A DNA stretch of 64,000 nucleotides from Desulforhopalus sp. IMCC35007 (lineage in GTDB: Bacteria; Desulfobacterota; Desulfobulbia; Desulfobulbales; Desulfocapsaceae). Below are positions 52,750 through 61,366 of the stretch, one piece after another. Position 1 is the first letter of the stretch. The number at the start of each line of letters is the position of its first letter. Made by a program: the position numbers and the translations under genes. Under the pieces are notes generated by a model. It had not been told where the DNA came from. It did no database searches and saw only the letters and a list, made by a program, of their open reading frames with translations. The DNA lies in contig NZ_SWCN01000006.1 in assembly GCF_005116575.1 (NCBI RefSeq), positions 124,001 to 188,000 of the forward strand, written 5' to 3'.

Positions 52750-55700
52750 TTATTGGTTTGGAAGTACTGTCAGGAGCGTCTTTTCCATGTCTGCATCAAA
52801 TCGCTTTAGAAAATCTTCCCAAGTCGTGCCAAATTTATAATATGCCATGGAGGCCATTTTTTTGCTGAGAATGGCATTGCGATAGGGAATGAGTTCCGGG
52901 GTACCAAGATGGTCGGCGATGTATTGAATGCCAAGTTTGTTGGTGAGGACGGGTGGTATGTAATCTTCTAAGATCCGTCTCTGGAGGTCTGTATTGTCCG
53001 TCAGCACCTCTATCTTCTCTTCCAACCTGGCCTGAAGGTCAAAGATCAGCTCACTTGTGCTCTCGGAGAGAACAAAGAGCGGGGTTTCCGGGTTGGCCTC
53101 ATGGAGATGGAGGAGTAAACGGGTTTCCTGTTTTGCGTAGCGGCCAACCAGCATCATGATATCTTTAATGAGGCCCCACTGGGTATCGTGGTCCTCAAGG
53201 AGTTCGGTTTCATAGCTGTCACCAAAAAGAAAACCGGTGAGGACTTCTGCAATTGAACTGCTGAAAACCCCGCCTTTATTGGCGCTGCTGTCTTTGATCT
53301 GTTTGATGCTGCTGTGGCTGGCGATGTATCTCCTTGCACTGTCATCAAAGAAGACATTGGCTCCCTCAACGATGAATTTCAGTTCGCTGAAGTTGGCGAC
53401 AAAGCCTTTGACATTGCCTCTGTTGATGGTGTCTTTGAACCCGCCGCAGGGAATGAAAGCTTCAATATTTGCCTGTTGCAGGTATTTCCTGTTTTCCGGG
53501 TCGGTGAGAAAGGTCCTGTGGAACAGAGCACAGTCTTCCACGATTCGACCATCGGGAAGGAGTACATTTTTTCCGGAAAGGGGAACCTGGAAACCATTCT
53601 CTCCAAGTTGAGCCGCAGGATAGCCCAGGCTGTTCTGACGAGGCTTGGCATTGCGCATAAAACTGATTTTGCGCAGCTCTTTCTTGTCCAGACCATCGGG
53701 ATCAAAAAGAATGGATCCCCCGTCTATGATCAGGCAGATTTTCCCTTTATAACACTGGATTTCATTTGCACCAAGATCTCCATCCGGGCCACCTGTTATC
53801 ATCAGGTTAAGAGATGTTTCATCTCTTTGATAATACTCTATAAGAGCTCTGAAAGATGACATGATAGAGGTGGTCGTCATGCCGCTGATTTCTATTTTTT
53901 CGCCGATGTTTCTGTAAATTTCTTCCATGTCCCGGGTGATCAAGGAAGGACCGGTTTCATTGAGCAGCTCAACCCCTTTATTGCCAAGATCATAAAGGCC
54001 AAAGGCCTGGCCAGAGTCGAGCAGACCATAGGTGTCGTGGGGGATGCCAAAGCTTTTCCCTGTGGTCAGGGTCCGCCAGTGTGAGTAGCCCCGTTCTTTT
54101 GCCCGCAGAGAGACACTATCCATCAGCTGGGCTGTACCTTCATCGGGACCAAAGAACACCATTTCTGGTTTTCCGTAATAGTCTACAATGCAATTTTCCG
54201 GCAGAAGCATGAGATCCATAATCCCTTCTGTGTAATCGTAAAGAGCTTCATTTGCGGATTTTGCGAAATATGGGTGGGGAATGACCACACCTTTCGAGCC
54301 GCTTTCACAGATATCTTTGTGTTTGATGCGCTGTGCTTTGGGACCGAGGGCGTAGTTTAACAGGACGGCGCCGTCAACTTCACTGTCGTAGTTGGATCTC
54401 GATATTCTGAGCAGCCGCAAACCTCCACGGGCAATATCAGCTGCCCGCATGTGGGTGCCGCAACCATAATGTCCATTGACGAAGAAGATGGCATACACAA
54501 ATTGACTGAAAACCAGTGGATCCAGAATACGGTTGTCAAACCTGAAGGAAAAAGAGCGTTTTTCTTCACAGTAAAAGTTCGTCTTCCAGGTACAGGAAAC
54601 CAGTTTGAACATAAAGCGAAAAATATCGTAGCCGATCTGGTAATCGATGAATCTGCTACGAATGATTTTGTCAAAATCCTGCCATCCCTGGTCTATCTGC
54701 TGGTCGGTGAGATGGTCTTTTCTTGCTGGGTTAAAGCGCTTTTCAAATAAAGAGTAGAGTTCCTTGATACAGTCAGGATTTCTGAGGACGGCCTGCTCTA
54801 TTTTACCGGCTTCGTATGTCGATTTATTTGAGTCCTGGATACGCTTGGCAAAGGCGTCCTGATGGTCTTTTTCCACAAGATGGGTCAGGATATCGCGGTC
54901 GGTTGCATTTTCACTCTCCTTGAAAATAAAAAGGTGGGTGAAGTCGATGGCATTTACGGCAAAGAGCATTTCTTTAAAGCTCAGGACTCCGGCGAGGTAC
55001 ATGTCCATCACAGGGCCGACTGGGCAGGAGAGAAAATCCTTGAGATCGGTTACAAGGGCGCTTTCATCGCGTCTGGTCAACTCTCCACGAAGATAGAGGG
55101 AGCAGAGGGAGGTCGGATTTCCTGTTTGTCCGGCATAGGGTTCCCAATAGGCACGGACAAGGGTGTAACCACGGTCCAGAAGAATTTTCCGCAGAACAGG
55201 TAGCTGTGGTGACTCAAAATCTGATTTAAACATCAGTCTGGTCTCACCACTTTGGGGGAGATTGTACACCTGAACCAGAGGGGTCCGGGCCGCTTCGGTC
55301 TGCTGTAAAAACTTTTCGTATCGTCTTCTCGTTGGTTCGGGCGTGACGCTGTAGTCTCCTGCCAGGGCGAACAGAAAGGGAGATTGGGCAAAATCTTCCT
55401 GATTAAAATCTGCGACTGTCTCAGGCCGTATGATGTATGTGTAATAGCCATTTTCAGGGCTGTAGTAATATTCTCTTCTGTGTCCTGCGAGCAGTTCCTC
55501 AAGAACCGCCTCCATATTGTCGCGTGTCTCTTCGGTTGCAATACGAACGCGTTGTCCTTCAGAGCCGTAGCTGATGAGGTCAAAGTCGATATGGGCCACC
55601 CGGCTAAAGAGAGTTGCCCTTCCGTCTACTATCCGGATGTTGGAGGCAATCGACTGGAGGAGTTGGGAGAGGGACTGCTTTTGAATATGTACAAAAAAAT

Positions 55701-55899
55701 ATGGGGGTAATCCCAGATCCTGAAGAAGAATTCCCGCTGCAAGGTTAATGCAGTTTGCTGTGAGCAGCCCGTCTGCGGAAAGATCGATAACGGCTTCATA
55801 GAGAAGACTGACATCAAGGCCAACGGCGCTTGCTTTGCCGATAATATCCGCTCCATCAGCGGGGTGAGAGACAAGGTCATGTTGAGGCGCTGGGTTCAT
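52750..55899 (-). CDS. Large NAD-specific glutamate dehydrogenase (about 115 kDa type)
   Basis: A 1049-residue enzyme of the large NAD-dependent glutamate dehydrogenase class, catalysing oxidative deamination of glutamate to 2-oxoglutarate and ammonia. The catalytic half is recognisable: HMRAADIARGGLRLLRISRS, GSKGVVIPHPYFAKSANEAL, RDMEEIYRNIGEKIEISGMT and the nucleotide-binding MITGGPDGDLGANEIQCYKG, then NRGNVKGFVANFSELKFIVE. The long N-terminal region (to about 400) has regulatory ACT-like parts. GAGGATATAAAC upstream of ATG supports the start. It probably feeds carbon from amino acids; the decayed oxoacid:ferredoxin reductase subunit upstream is a notable neighbour. Confidence 0.95.
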   Translation of the reverse strand: MNPAPQHDLVSHPADGADIIGKASAVGLDVSLLYEAVIDLSADGLLTANCINLAAGILLQDLGLPPYFFVHIQKQSLSQLLQSIASNIRIVDGRATLFSRVAHIDFDLISYGSEGQRVRIATEETRDNMEAVLEELLAGHRREYYYSPENGYYTYIIRPETVADFNQEDFAQSPFLFALAGDYSVTPEPTRRRYEKFLQQTEAARTPLVQVYNLPQSGETRLMFKSDFESPQLPVLRKILLDRGYTLVRAYWEPYAGQTGNPTSLCSLYLRGELTRRDESALVTDLKDFLSCPVGPVMDMYLAGVLSFKEMLFAVNAIDFTHLFIFKESENATDRDILTHLVEKDHQDAFAKRIQDSNKSTYEAGKIEQAVLRNPDCIKELYSLFEKRFNPARKDHLTDQQIDQGWQDFDKIIRSRFIDYQIGYDIFRFMFKLVSCTWKTNFYCEEKRSFSFRFDNRILDPLVFSQFVYAIFFVNGHYGCGTHMRAADIARGGLRLLRISRSNYDSEVDGAVLLNYALGPKAQRIKHKDICESGSKGVVIPHPYFAKSANEALYDYTEGIMDLMLLPENCIVDYYGKPEMVFFGPDEGTAQLMDSVSLRAKERGYSHWRTLTTGKSFGIPHDTYGLLDSGQAFGLYDLGNKGVELLNETGPSLITRDMEEIYRNIGEKIEISGMTTTSIMSSFRALIEYYQRDETSLNLMITGGPDGDLGANEIQCYKGKICLIIDGGSILFDPDGLDKKELRKISFMRNAKPRQNSLGYPAAQLGENGFQVPLSGKNVLLPDGRIVEDCALFHRTFLTDPENRKYLQQANIEAFIPCGGFKDTINRGNVKGFVANFSELKFIVEGANVFFDDSARRYIASHSSIKQIKDSSANKGGVFSSSIAEVLTGFLFGDSYETELLEDHDTQWGLIKDIMMLVGRYAKQETRLLLHLHEANPETPLFVLSESTSELIFDLQARLEEKIEVLTDNTDLQRRILEDYIPPVLTNKLGIQYIADHLGTPELIPYRNAILSKKMASMAYYKFGTTWEDFLKRFDADMEKTLLTVLPNQ

Positions 55900-56088
55900 C
55901 GTTTATATCCTCGTATTTTGCCTTTTCAGGGGCTTTATAACTGGTGCCTGTAGAAAAGTTTTATGTAGAGCAAATTATGTAACTCAAGCTAGTACGTATT
56001 TGTAATGACACTCAAATATTTTTCCGGTAACTGAAAACTCAGCCGTATTGCAGCCGGCTAATAGAGTTGGAATACATTATAATACAAG

Positions 56089-56318
56089 CTAAACAGCATC
56101 TTTGACAGCATCATCTGCGACCGTGAACAGCTCAATGGCAAGATCCGGGCAGCGGATTTGACACAAACTGCAACAGATACACTCCTCCGGGCGGGTAACC
56201 CTGGCCCTGTCATCTGGGTCCAACAGGGGGACCCATTTGGGGAAGAAGCCTAAGCAGAGGCCAAATCTTTGGGCCATTCCAGGTTAACAGTGAGTTCTTT
56301 TAATTTTATCTTTGTCAT
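56089..56318 (-). pseudogene. Decayed 2-oxoacid:ferredoxin oxidoreductase delta subunit (KorD/OorD-like)
   Basis: From ATG 56318 the minus strand encodes MTKIKLKELTVNLEW, then a shift at about 56273 is needed to continue in the frame ...GLCLGFFPKWVPLLDPDD with RPEECICCSLCQIRCPDL and the stop at 56089. The joined product (about 77 residues) is a dicluster ferredoxin of the KorD/OorD type. The second [4Fe-4S] motif CICCSLCQIRCP is whole, but the first, expected as CxxCGLCxxFCP, has lost one Cys codon to a one-base deletion and two more to Phe codons (QRFGLCLGFFP). The large subunits that normally follow are absent; the glutamate dehydrogenase gene lies 189 bases downstream. Confidence 0.8.
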
Positions 56319-56541
56319 GATATCCCAAAGAAAACCAAGTGAATTCGTATTGTTAAGGCGCGAACCTGAAGCGTATACCCCATGACATGGATATAGCAAA
56401 AATTGTACCCATTTCTCGCTCATATAAAGTGTAGGGGTGATAATTCATGTAAGCCCTTGAATATAATAAATATAACTGAATCTGTCGTTGTTGTTGTTAC
56501 AAGCGGATGCATGTGAAGACTGTTTGTCCGAAAAACTGCGG

Positions 56542-56640
56542 GTTGATCATTTCATCAAAGTGTGAAAAACAATCGCCTGTAAACTGAAAATAAATGACGT
56601 AAATACAATACGAAATTATCGCTGTTGATCATTTCATCAA
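56542..56640. repeat. Perfect 17-bp direct repeat
   Basis: GTTGATCATTTCATCAA occurs at 56542-56558 and again at 56624-56640, 82 bases apart. Each copy contains TTGAT-N6-ATCAA, so each is also a palindrome-like site. This suggests two binding sites of one regulator, or the scar of a duplicated element. No third copy was noticed. Confidence 0.7.
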
Positions 56641-56649
56641 TTCATTGCG

Positions 56650-56759
56650 GTCAGGGAATTCAGGTGAAAACCTGAGAAAGTACCCGCTCTTGCCTGAAGT
56701 TTACGTAAGAACAGTATGTCTGCAGCCCTGAGGGTACTGCCTGACAGAGCGCAGGGCTG
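56650..56759 (+). promoter_or_regulatory. Cobalamin-riboswitch-like sequence (uncertain)
   Basis: The stretch TCAGGGAATTCAGGTGAAAA with a following ACCTGAG...CCCGC resembles the core of B12 riboswitches (GGGAAnnC-GGTGAAA...CCCGC), and 56724-56741 (AGCCCTGAGGGTACTGCC) resembles their 3' motif (AGCCnGGAnACCTGCC). A stem CAGCCCTG/CAGGGCTG (56723-56730 and 56752-56759) overlaps this, with eight T beginning at 56771. The usual 5' element is not seen and no B12 gene follows, so this could be degenerate or accidental. Confidence 0.3.
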
Positions 56760-56893
56760 GGTCAGTAATGTTTTTTTTATCTTCACAACTGTCTGTAATA
56801 AATATAGAATAAGAAAATTCTTGTTGTTTTTTCACCGGAGTCTGATGGGTGATGGTCCGATTAATCGAAGGTGGAAAAATGCAGGATTATTGG

Positions 56894-56922
56894 TTGACTT
56901 AAACGTTAAGGTGAGGTATACA
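56894..56922 (+). promoter_or_regulatory. Sigma-70-type promoter of the beta-oxidation operon with embedded palindrome
   Basis: TTGACT (56894-56899) and TATACA (56917-56922) are separated by exactly 17 bases. The palindrome CTTAA-ACG-TTAAG (56898-56910) lies between them and shares the ACGTTA core with the site at 56943. The start point would be about 70 bases before the acyl-CoA ligase gene. Confidence 0.7.
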
Positions 56923-56942
56923 GAAAAACATGAAATATTATT

Positions 56943-56956
56943 TAACGTAAACGTTA
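56943..56956. promoter_or_regulatory. Operator-like palindrome downstream of the promoter
   Basis: TAACGT-AA-ACGTTA is a perfect palindrome, placed just after the likely transcription start. Such ACGTT-containing palindromes resemble sites of TetR/MerR-type regulators of fatty-acid and branched-chain degradation (FadR/LiuR types); the exact regulator is unknown. Confidence 0.55.
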
Positions 56957-57000
56957 CGGTTTGAGTGGAAGTGTGAACAGCATCTGGGGAGAGCGTTCGT

Positions 57001-58854
57001 ATGAACATTATGTCGTATCAGTCAATCCCGGCAGTACTGAGAGAAAACGCACGGAAGTACAGCAAAAAAACCGCGATTAGTTACAAGAAAAAAGGGGGAT
57101 TTCTCTCTCTGAACTACGAGGAGTTTTATGAACGGGTTTTGATGCTCGCGAGAGGCTTACAAAAAGCGGGGATGCAACCGGGAGACAAGGTTGCTATTTT
57201 TTCTGAAAATCGTCTGGGGTGGGCGATTTCTGATTTTGGAATTCAGTGTGCAGGCGGGATTACAGTCCCTATTTATGCCACAAATACTGGTAAACAGGCT
57301 GCTTATATTCTCAACCATTGCGGGGCGAAAATTGTCTTTTGCTCCACCAAGGGGCAGTACGAAAAACTGCTTTCAGTCAAAGAAGATATTCCAGGGGTAG
57401 AACTGGTGATTGCCTATGAGAGATTTATGGGTGCCCGTTCTTTTCCTGTGTATACCCAGTATCAGTTGTCAGAGGCAGGCACACCTCTTGAGGAGGAGGA
57501 GAAGAAGTGTATTGAGGAGCAGATAGACAAGATAACCCAGGATGATATCCTGACAATAATTTATACATCAGGCACAACAGGAGTGCCCAAGGGAGTGCTC
57601 CTCACTCAGGGAAATGTAATGGTCAATGCAGATGTTGGCTCGAACCAGCTGGGTGTACCCCAGGAAAATATGACCACTCTCAGTTTTCTGCCCTTAAGCC
57701 ATGTGCTTGAACGTACAGGCGGCTACTATGCGACTCTGCTCAGTGGTAATCACATTGCCTTTGCCGAGAATGTTTCCGCGGTCATGGAAAATATGATGGA
57801 GATACGGCCGACTTCAATGGTAAGTGTTCCAAGACTCTTTGAAAAGATTTATTCCAGGGTGTATGAAAGCGTCCACCAGATGCCACAACTGCGAAGGAAC
57901 CTTTTCCATAAGGCCATTGAAGTTGGTCGTGAGTATGTGAACAAAAAGTATGTAAAAAAACAACCGCTCGGTCTCCTGCGTCTGAGATATAAATTCTACG
58001 ATCGATTGATTTTCAAAAAAATACGCTCACGCTTTGGCGGTAAACTGCAGTTTTTTCTCTGCGGTGGCGCTCCTCTCGATAAATCCATCTGCGAGTTTAT
58101 GTGGATTATCGGCATACCGGTCTTCTGCGGATATGGTCTTACTGAAACAAGTCCTGCGGTTACCATGTGCAGTGCTGGAAATGTTCGTTTTGATTCTGTT
58201 GGCAAACTGCTCAGAGACTCCGAAGCCAGACTCGCAGACGATGGTGAACTTCTGGTGAAAGGCCCACAGTTGATGCGTGGCTATTATGATAATGAAGAGG
58301 CCACCCGTGAAGTGATGGAGGATGGCTGGTTTAAAACAGGTGATATCGCCCGCATTGATGAGGAAGGGTTTGTCTACATCGTCGACAGAAAAAAAGAACT
58401 CATCGTTACCGCAGGTGGTAAAAACATAGCGCCCCAGCCCATCGAAAATGAGTTGAAGCTCGATAAGTATATCTCCCAGGCCATGGTTTATGGAGACAGA
58501 AAACCGTATATCGTTGCGATACTCACCCCCAACCTTGAGCGTCTAATTGACTGGGCAAGGCAGGAGAACATTAGCTACATTGATATCGAAGAGCTTGTCA
58601 ATAATAGAAAGGTCAAGGATCTTTTTGCCGGAAGAATTGATGAAATCAATTCACATTATCCACCCTATAAAACAATTAAATATTTCGCAGTGGTTCCAAG
58701 AGATTTCTCGATAGAAGGGGGCGAGCTCACGCCGACTCTGAAACTGAAGAGAAAGGTGATTTATGAGCAGTATAAGGAGATCATAGAAGAGTTGTATGAG
58801 GCAAATGGGAGCGGCATTATTGCCCAGCCTAAAAAAATAATATTGGAGAAATAA
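57001..58854 (+). CDS. Long-chain acyl-CoA synthetase (FadD-like)
   Basis: A 617-residue AMP-forming ligase that activates fatty acids with ATP and CoA. Motifs: phosphate-binding IIYTSGTTGVPKGVLL, GYGLTETSPAV, the adenylate-contacting DGWFKTGDIARIDEEGF and the hinge/C-domain DRKKELIVTAGGKNIAP. Length and the long insertion of FACL-type ligases fit long-chain substrates. GGGGAGAGC precedes ATG 57001. It is first of a four-gene run with hydroxyacyl-CoA dehydrogenase, thiolase and acyl-CoA dehydrogenase; only one base separates it from the next gene, so they are co-translated. Confidence 0.93.
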   Translation: MNIMSYQSIPAVLRENARKYSKKTAISYKKKGGFLSLNYEEFYERVLMLARGLQKAGMQPGDKVAIFSENRLGWAISDFGIQCAGGITVPIYATNTGKQAAYILNHCGAKIVFCSTKGQYEKLLSVKEDIPGVELVIAYERFMGARSFPVYTQYQLSEAGTPLEEEEKKCIEEQIDKITQDDILTIIYTSGTTGVPKGVLLTQGNVMVNADVGSNQLGVPQENMTTLSFLPLSHVLERTGGYYATLLSGNHIAFAENVSAVMENMMEIRPTSMVSVPRLFEKIYSRVYESVHQMPQLRRNLFHKAIEVGREYVNKKYVKKQPLGLLRLRYKFYDRLIFKKIRSRFGGKLQFFLCGGAPLDKSICEFMWIIGIPVFCGYGLTETSPAVTMCSAGNVRFDSVGKLLRDSEARLADDGELLVKGPQLMRGYYDNEEATREVMEDGWFKTGDIARIDEEGFVYIVDRKKELIVTAGGKNIAPQPIENELKLDKYISQAMVYGDRKPYIVAILTPNLERLIDWARQENISYIDIEELVNNRKVKDLFAGRIDEINSHYPPYKTIKYFAVVPRDFSIEGGELTPTLKLKRKVIYEQYKEIIEELYEANGSGIIAQPKKIILEK

Positions 58855-58855
58855 T

Positions 58856-61243
58856 ATGAGGCAGATTAATCGAGTAGCCGTGCTTGGTGCTGGAGTCATG
58901 GGAGCGACAATTGCAGCTCATCTGGCCAACGCCGGCCTGGAAGTACTTTTGCTGGATATCGTTCCAAAAGAGCTGAACAAATTCGAGGAGGCCAAGGGCC
59001 TGGCACTTACCGATCCAGCTGTCCGCAATCGCATTGCCAGAATGGGGCTTGAAGGGTTGTTAAAAATGAAACCTGCGCCCTTTTATCTGAGTGAGTATGC
59101 CTCCCAGATAGAGGTGGGCAATCTTGAAGATGATTTAGCCCGGTTGGGAACCTGTGACTGGGTCATAGAGGTCGTGGTTGAGTATATGCCAATCAAGCTC
59201 GATCTGCTGCAGAAACTAGTGCCGCATCTTGGAAAAGATACTATTTTGACAACGAACACCAGCGGTCTTTCTGTCAACGAGATGGCTGCGGTATTGCCTG
59301 TAGAAATACAGAAGAATTTTCTGGCAACGCACTTTTTTAACCCGCCTCGCTACATGCGTTTGATGGAAATTGTTCCCTGCAGTGCAACAGACCCTGAAAT
59401 CGTTTGCGGCCTCAGTGATTTTATAGCCAGACGGCTTGGTAAAGGAATTGTCTTTGCCAAAGATACCACCAACTTTATCGCCAACCGAATCGGAACCTAT
59501 GCAATCTATAAAGGGATTGAGCATATGGTCGCGATGGGAATGACGGTAGAAGAGGTGGACGCGGTGGCGGGTCCAGCAACTGCAAGGCCAAAGAGCGCTG
59601 CATTTAGAACGGCAGATCTGGTCGGTCTGGATACCCTGGCCCACGTGGGCACCAACTCCCATGACCTGCTTCCAGACGATGAGGAGCGGAAAGTGTTTAA
59701 ACTGCCGGACTTCATGAAGAAGATGATTGACGCAGGGCAGCTTGGAAATAAGACCAAACAGGGCTTTTACAAAAAAGAAATGGTCGATGGGAAAAAACAG
59801 ATATTTTTCTATGACTACAACAGCGGGGAGTATCAACCTCTTGCAAAGCCGAAATTCCCTTCCGTACTGAGCGTCAAGCAGGTAGACGATCCCGGGCAGA
59901 AACTAAAAATGGTCGTGGCGGGTAATGACAAAGGGGCGGAATTTGCCTGGAAGTCTATCCGTGACACCCTGATCTATACCATCAATAGAATACCGGAGAT
60001 CGCCGACGATGTGGTGAATGTAGACAACGCCATGCGCTGGGGTTTTAACTGGGAGATTGGTCCCTTTGAGATGTTTGACGCCATAGGTGTTCCAGCCTTT
60101 GTTAAACGCGCTGAAAAAGATGGTGTGGCATTGCCTGAGGTGCTGAAAGGTCTCAACTCTTTTTATCGTTACAATGAAAGTGGAGAAAAAGAGTACTTTG
60201 ATCTGGCTACAAAAGCGTATCTGCCGGTACCGGTTAAGGCAGGTCAGATCAAGCTGGAGATCCTGAAAAAGGCTGGAAAGGTTGTCGAGAAAAATGCCAA
60301 TTGCTCCATCCTTGATCTTGGCGATGGCGTTTTCGGCTTTGAATTCCATTCGAAGATGAATGCCATAAGTGGCGACATCCTGTCCTGGACCCATAAGGCT
60401 ATTGCCAGAGCGGAATCAGAGGGCGTCGGGCTTGTTATTGCCAATCAGGGGAAAAATTTTTCAGTGGGTGCCAACCTGATGATGATGGCAGTGGCCCTGG
60501 CTGAAGGTGCCTATGATGATATCAATATGGTACTCAGAGCCTTCCAGAAAGCCACCATGGCGGTGAAATACTCTAAAATTCCCGTGGTAGCGGCACCTTT
60601 TAACATGGCCCTGGGCGGTGGTGCCGAATATTGTCTGCATTCCGACGCGATCAATGCCTATTCGGAGACCTATATGGGTCTTGTAGAGATCGGTGTTGGT
60701 CTGTTGCCCGGAGGCGGTGGTACCAAAGAAATGTCCATGCGTGCCATCCAGCTCGCCCAGCAGTATAAATGCGACGTCCAACCATTCATCATTAAAAACT
60801 TTGAGCAGATTGCCATGGCCAAGGTCTCCATGGGAGCAGCTGAGCTGTTTGACATGGGCTACATGAGAAATGGTGATTCTGTCAGTATGGATCTCGATAA
60901 TCTTATCGGTGATGCCAAGCAGAAGGTTTTAGGTCTTGCGGTGAACTATCGGCCAAAGCGCCCTGTTGAGAATCTTCCCGCACCTGGACGGGGGATTGCG
61001 GCAGCCATTAAGAGCCAGCTGTGGAATATGCAGATGGGTAACTTTATCAGTAAATACGAAGCAGAGATGGGAACAATCATCGCCCAGGTTATGTGTGGTG
61101 GGGATGTAAATCCCGGAACCCTGATCACAGAAGAATATCTGTTGCAGCTTGAGCGGGAAAATTTCCTTAAGCTGATCAGCAATAAGAAAACAGTAGAGCG
61201 AATTCAACACATGTTGAAAACCGGCAAGCCTCTTCGTAACTAA
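58856..61243 (+). CDS. 3-Hydroxyacyl-CoA dehydrogenase/enoyl-CoA hydratase (FadN-type)
   Basis: A 795-residue bifunctional beta-oxidation enzyme. The N-terminal half is the NAD-dependent hydroxyacyl-CoA dehydrogenase (AVLGAGVMGATIAAHLANAG, LATHFFNPPRYMRLMEIVP with the catalytic His, KDTTNFIANRIG). The C-terminal part is a crotonase-type hydratase: FSVGANLMMMAVALAEG, MALGGGAEYCLHSDAI and LVEIGVGLLPGGGG carry the oxyanion glycine and both catalytic Glu. Dehydrogenase-first order matches FadN of Bacillus rather than E. coli FadB. TTGGAGAAATAAT is a good ribosome site. The thiolase gene follows after 123 bases, a gap with a small CCCGG/CCGGG hairpin (61245-61267). Confidence 0.94.
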   Translation: MRQINRVAVLGAGVMGATIAAHLANAGLEVLLLDIVPKELNKFEEAKGLALTDPAVRNRIARMGLEGLLKMKPAPFYLSEYASQIEVGNLEDDLARLGTCDWVIEVVVEYMPIKLDLLQKLVPHLGKDTILTTNTSGLSVNEMAAVLPVEIQKNFLATHFFNPPRYMRLMEIVPCSATDPEIVCGLSDFIARRLGKGIVFAKDTTNFIANRIGTYAIYKGIEHMVAMGMTVEEVDAVAGPATARPKSAAFRTADLVGLDTLAHVGTNSHDLLPDDEERKVFKLPDFMKKMIDAGQLGNKTKQGFYKKEMVDGKKQIFFYDYNSGEYQPLAKPKFPSVLSVKQVDDPGQKLKMVVAGNDKGAEFAWKSIRDTLIYTINRIPEIADDVVNVDNAMRWGFNWEIGPFEMFDAIGVPAFVKRAEKDGVALPEVLKGLNSFYRYNESGEKEYFDLATKAYLPVPVKAGQIKLEILKKAGKVVEKNANCSILDLGDGVFGFEFHSKMNAISGDILSWTHKAIARAESEGVGLVIANQGKNFSVGANLMMMAVALAEGAYDDINMVLRAFQKATMAVKYSKIPVVAAPFNMALGGGAEYCLHSDAINAYSETYMGLVEIGVGLLPGGGGTKEMSMRAIQLAQQYKCDVQPFIIKNFEQIAMAKVSMGAAELFDMGYMRNGDSVSMDLDNLIGDAKQKVLGLAVNYRPKRPVENLPAPGRGIAAAIKSQLWNMQMGNFISKYEAEMGTIIAQVMCGGDVNPGTLITEEYLLQLERENFLKLISNKKTVERIQHMLKTGKPLRN

Positions 61244-61366
61244 CCCCGGATATAGGGAAAAACCGGGATAAGTGCCTCGGAAGAGCTGCATACCAAACAT
61301 ATGCAATGCAAAATCGGGGTACTCATCGGTATTGAAAGAAATACGTACCCATAAGGGAGATTTGAT

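Larger units (their letters stand above)
56319..57000. other. Gap of about 680 bases rich in repeats and regulatory sequence
   Basis: No gene. Contains the two direct repeats (56542, 56624), a possible cobalamin-riboswitch-like stretch (56650-56745), an inverted repeat (56723-56759) with T-run at distance, and the promoter/operator of the beta-oxidation operon, all listed separately. The ribosome site GGGGAG precedes 57001. Confidence 0.6.

Noticed and set aside
56542-56640. Repeat pair considered as a CRISPR fragment
   Set aside because: Only two 17-base copies 82 bases apart, no cas genes and wrong spacing.
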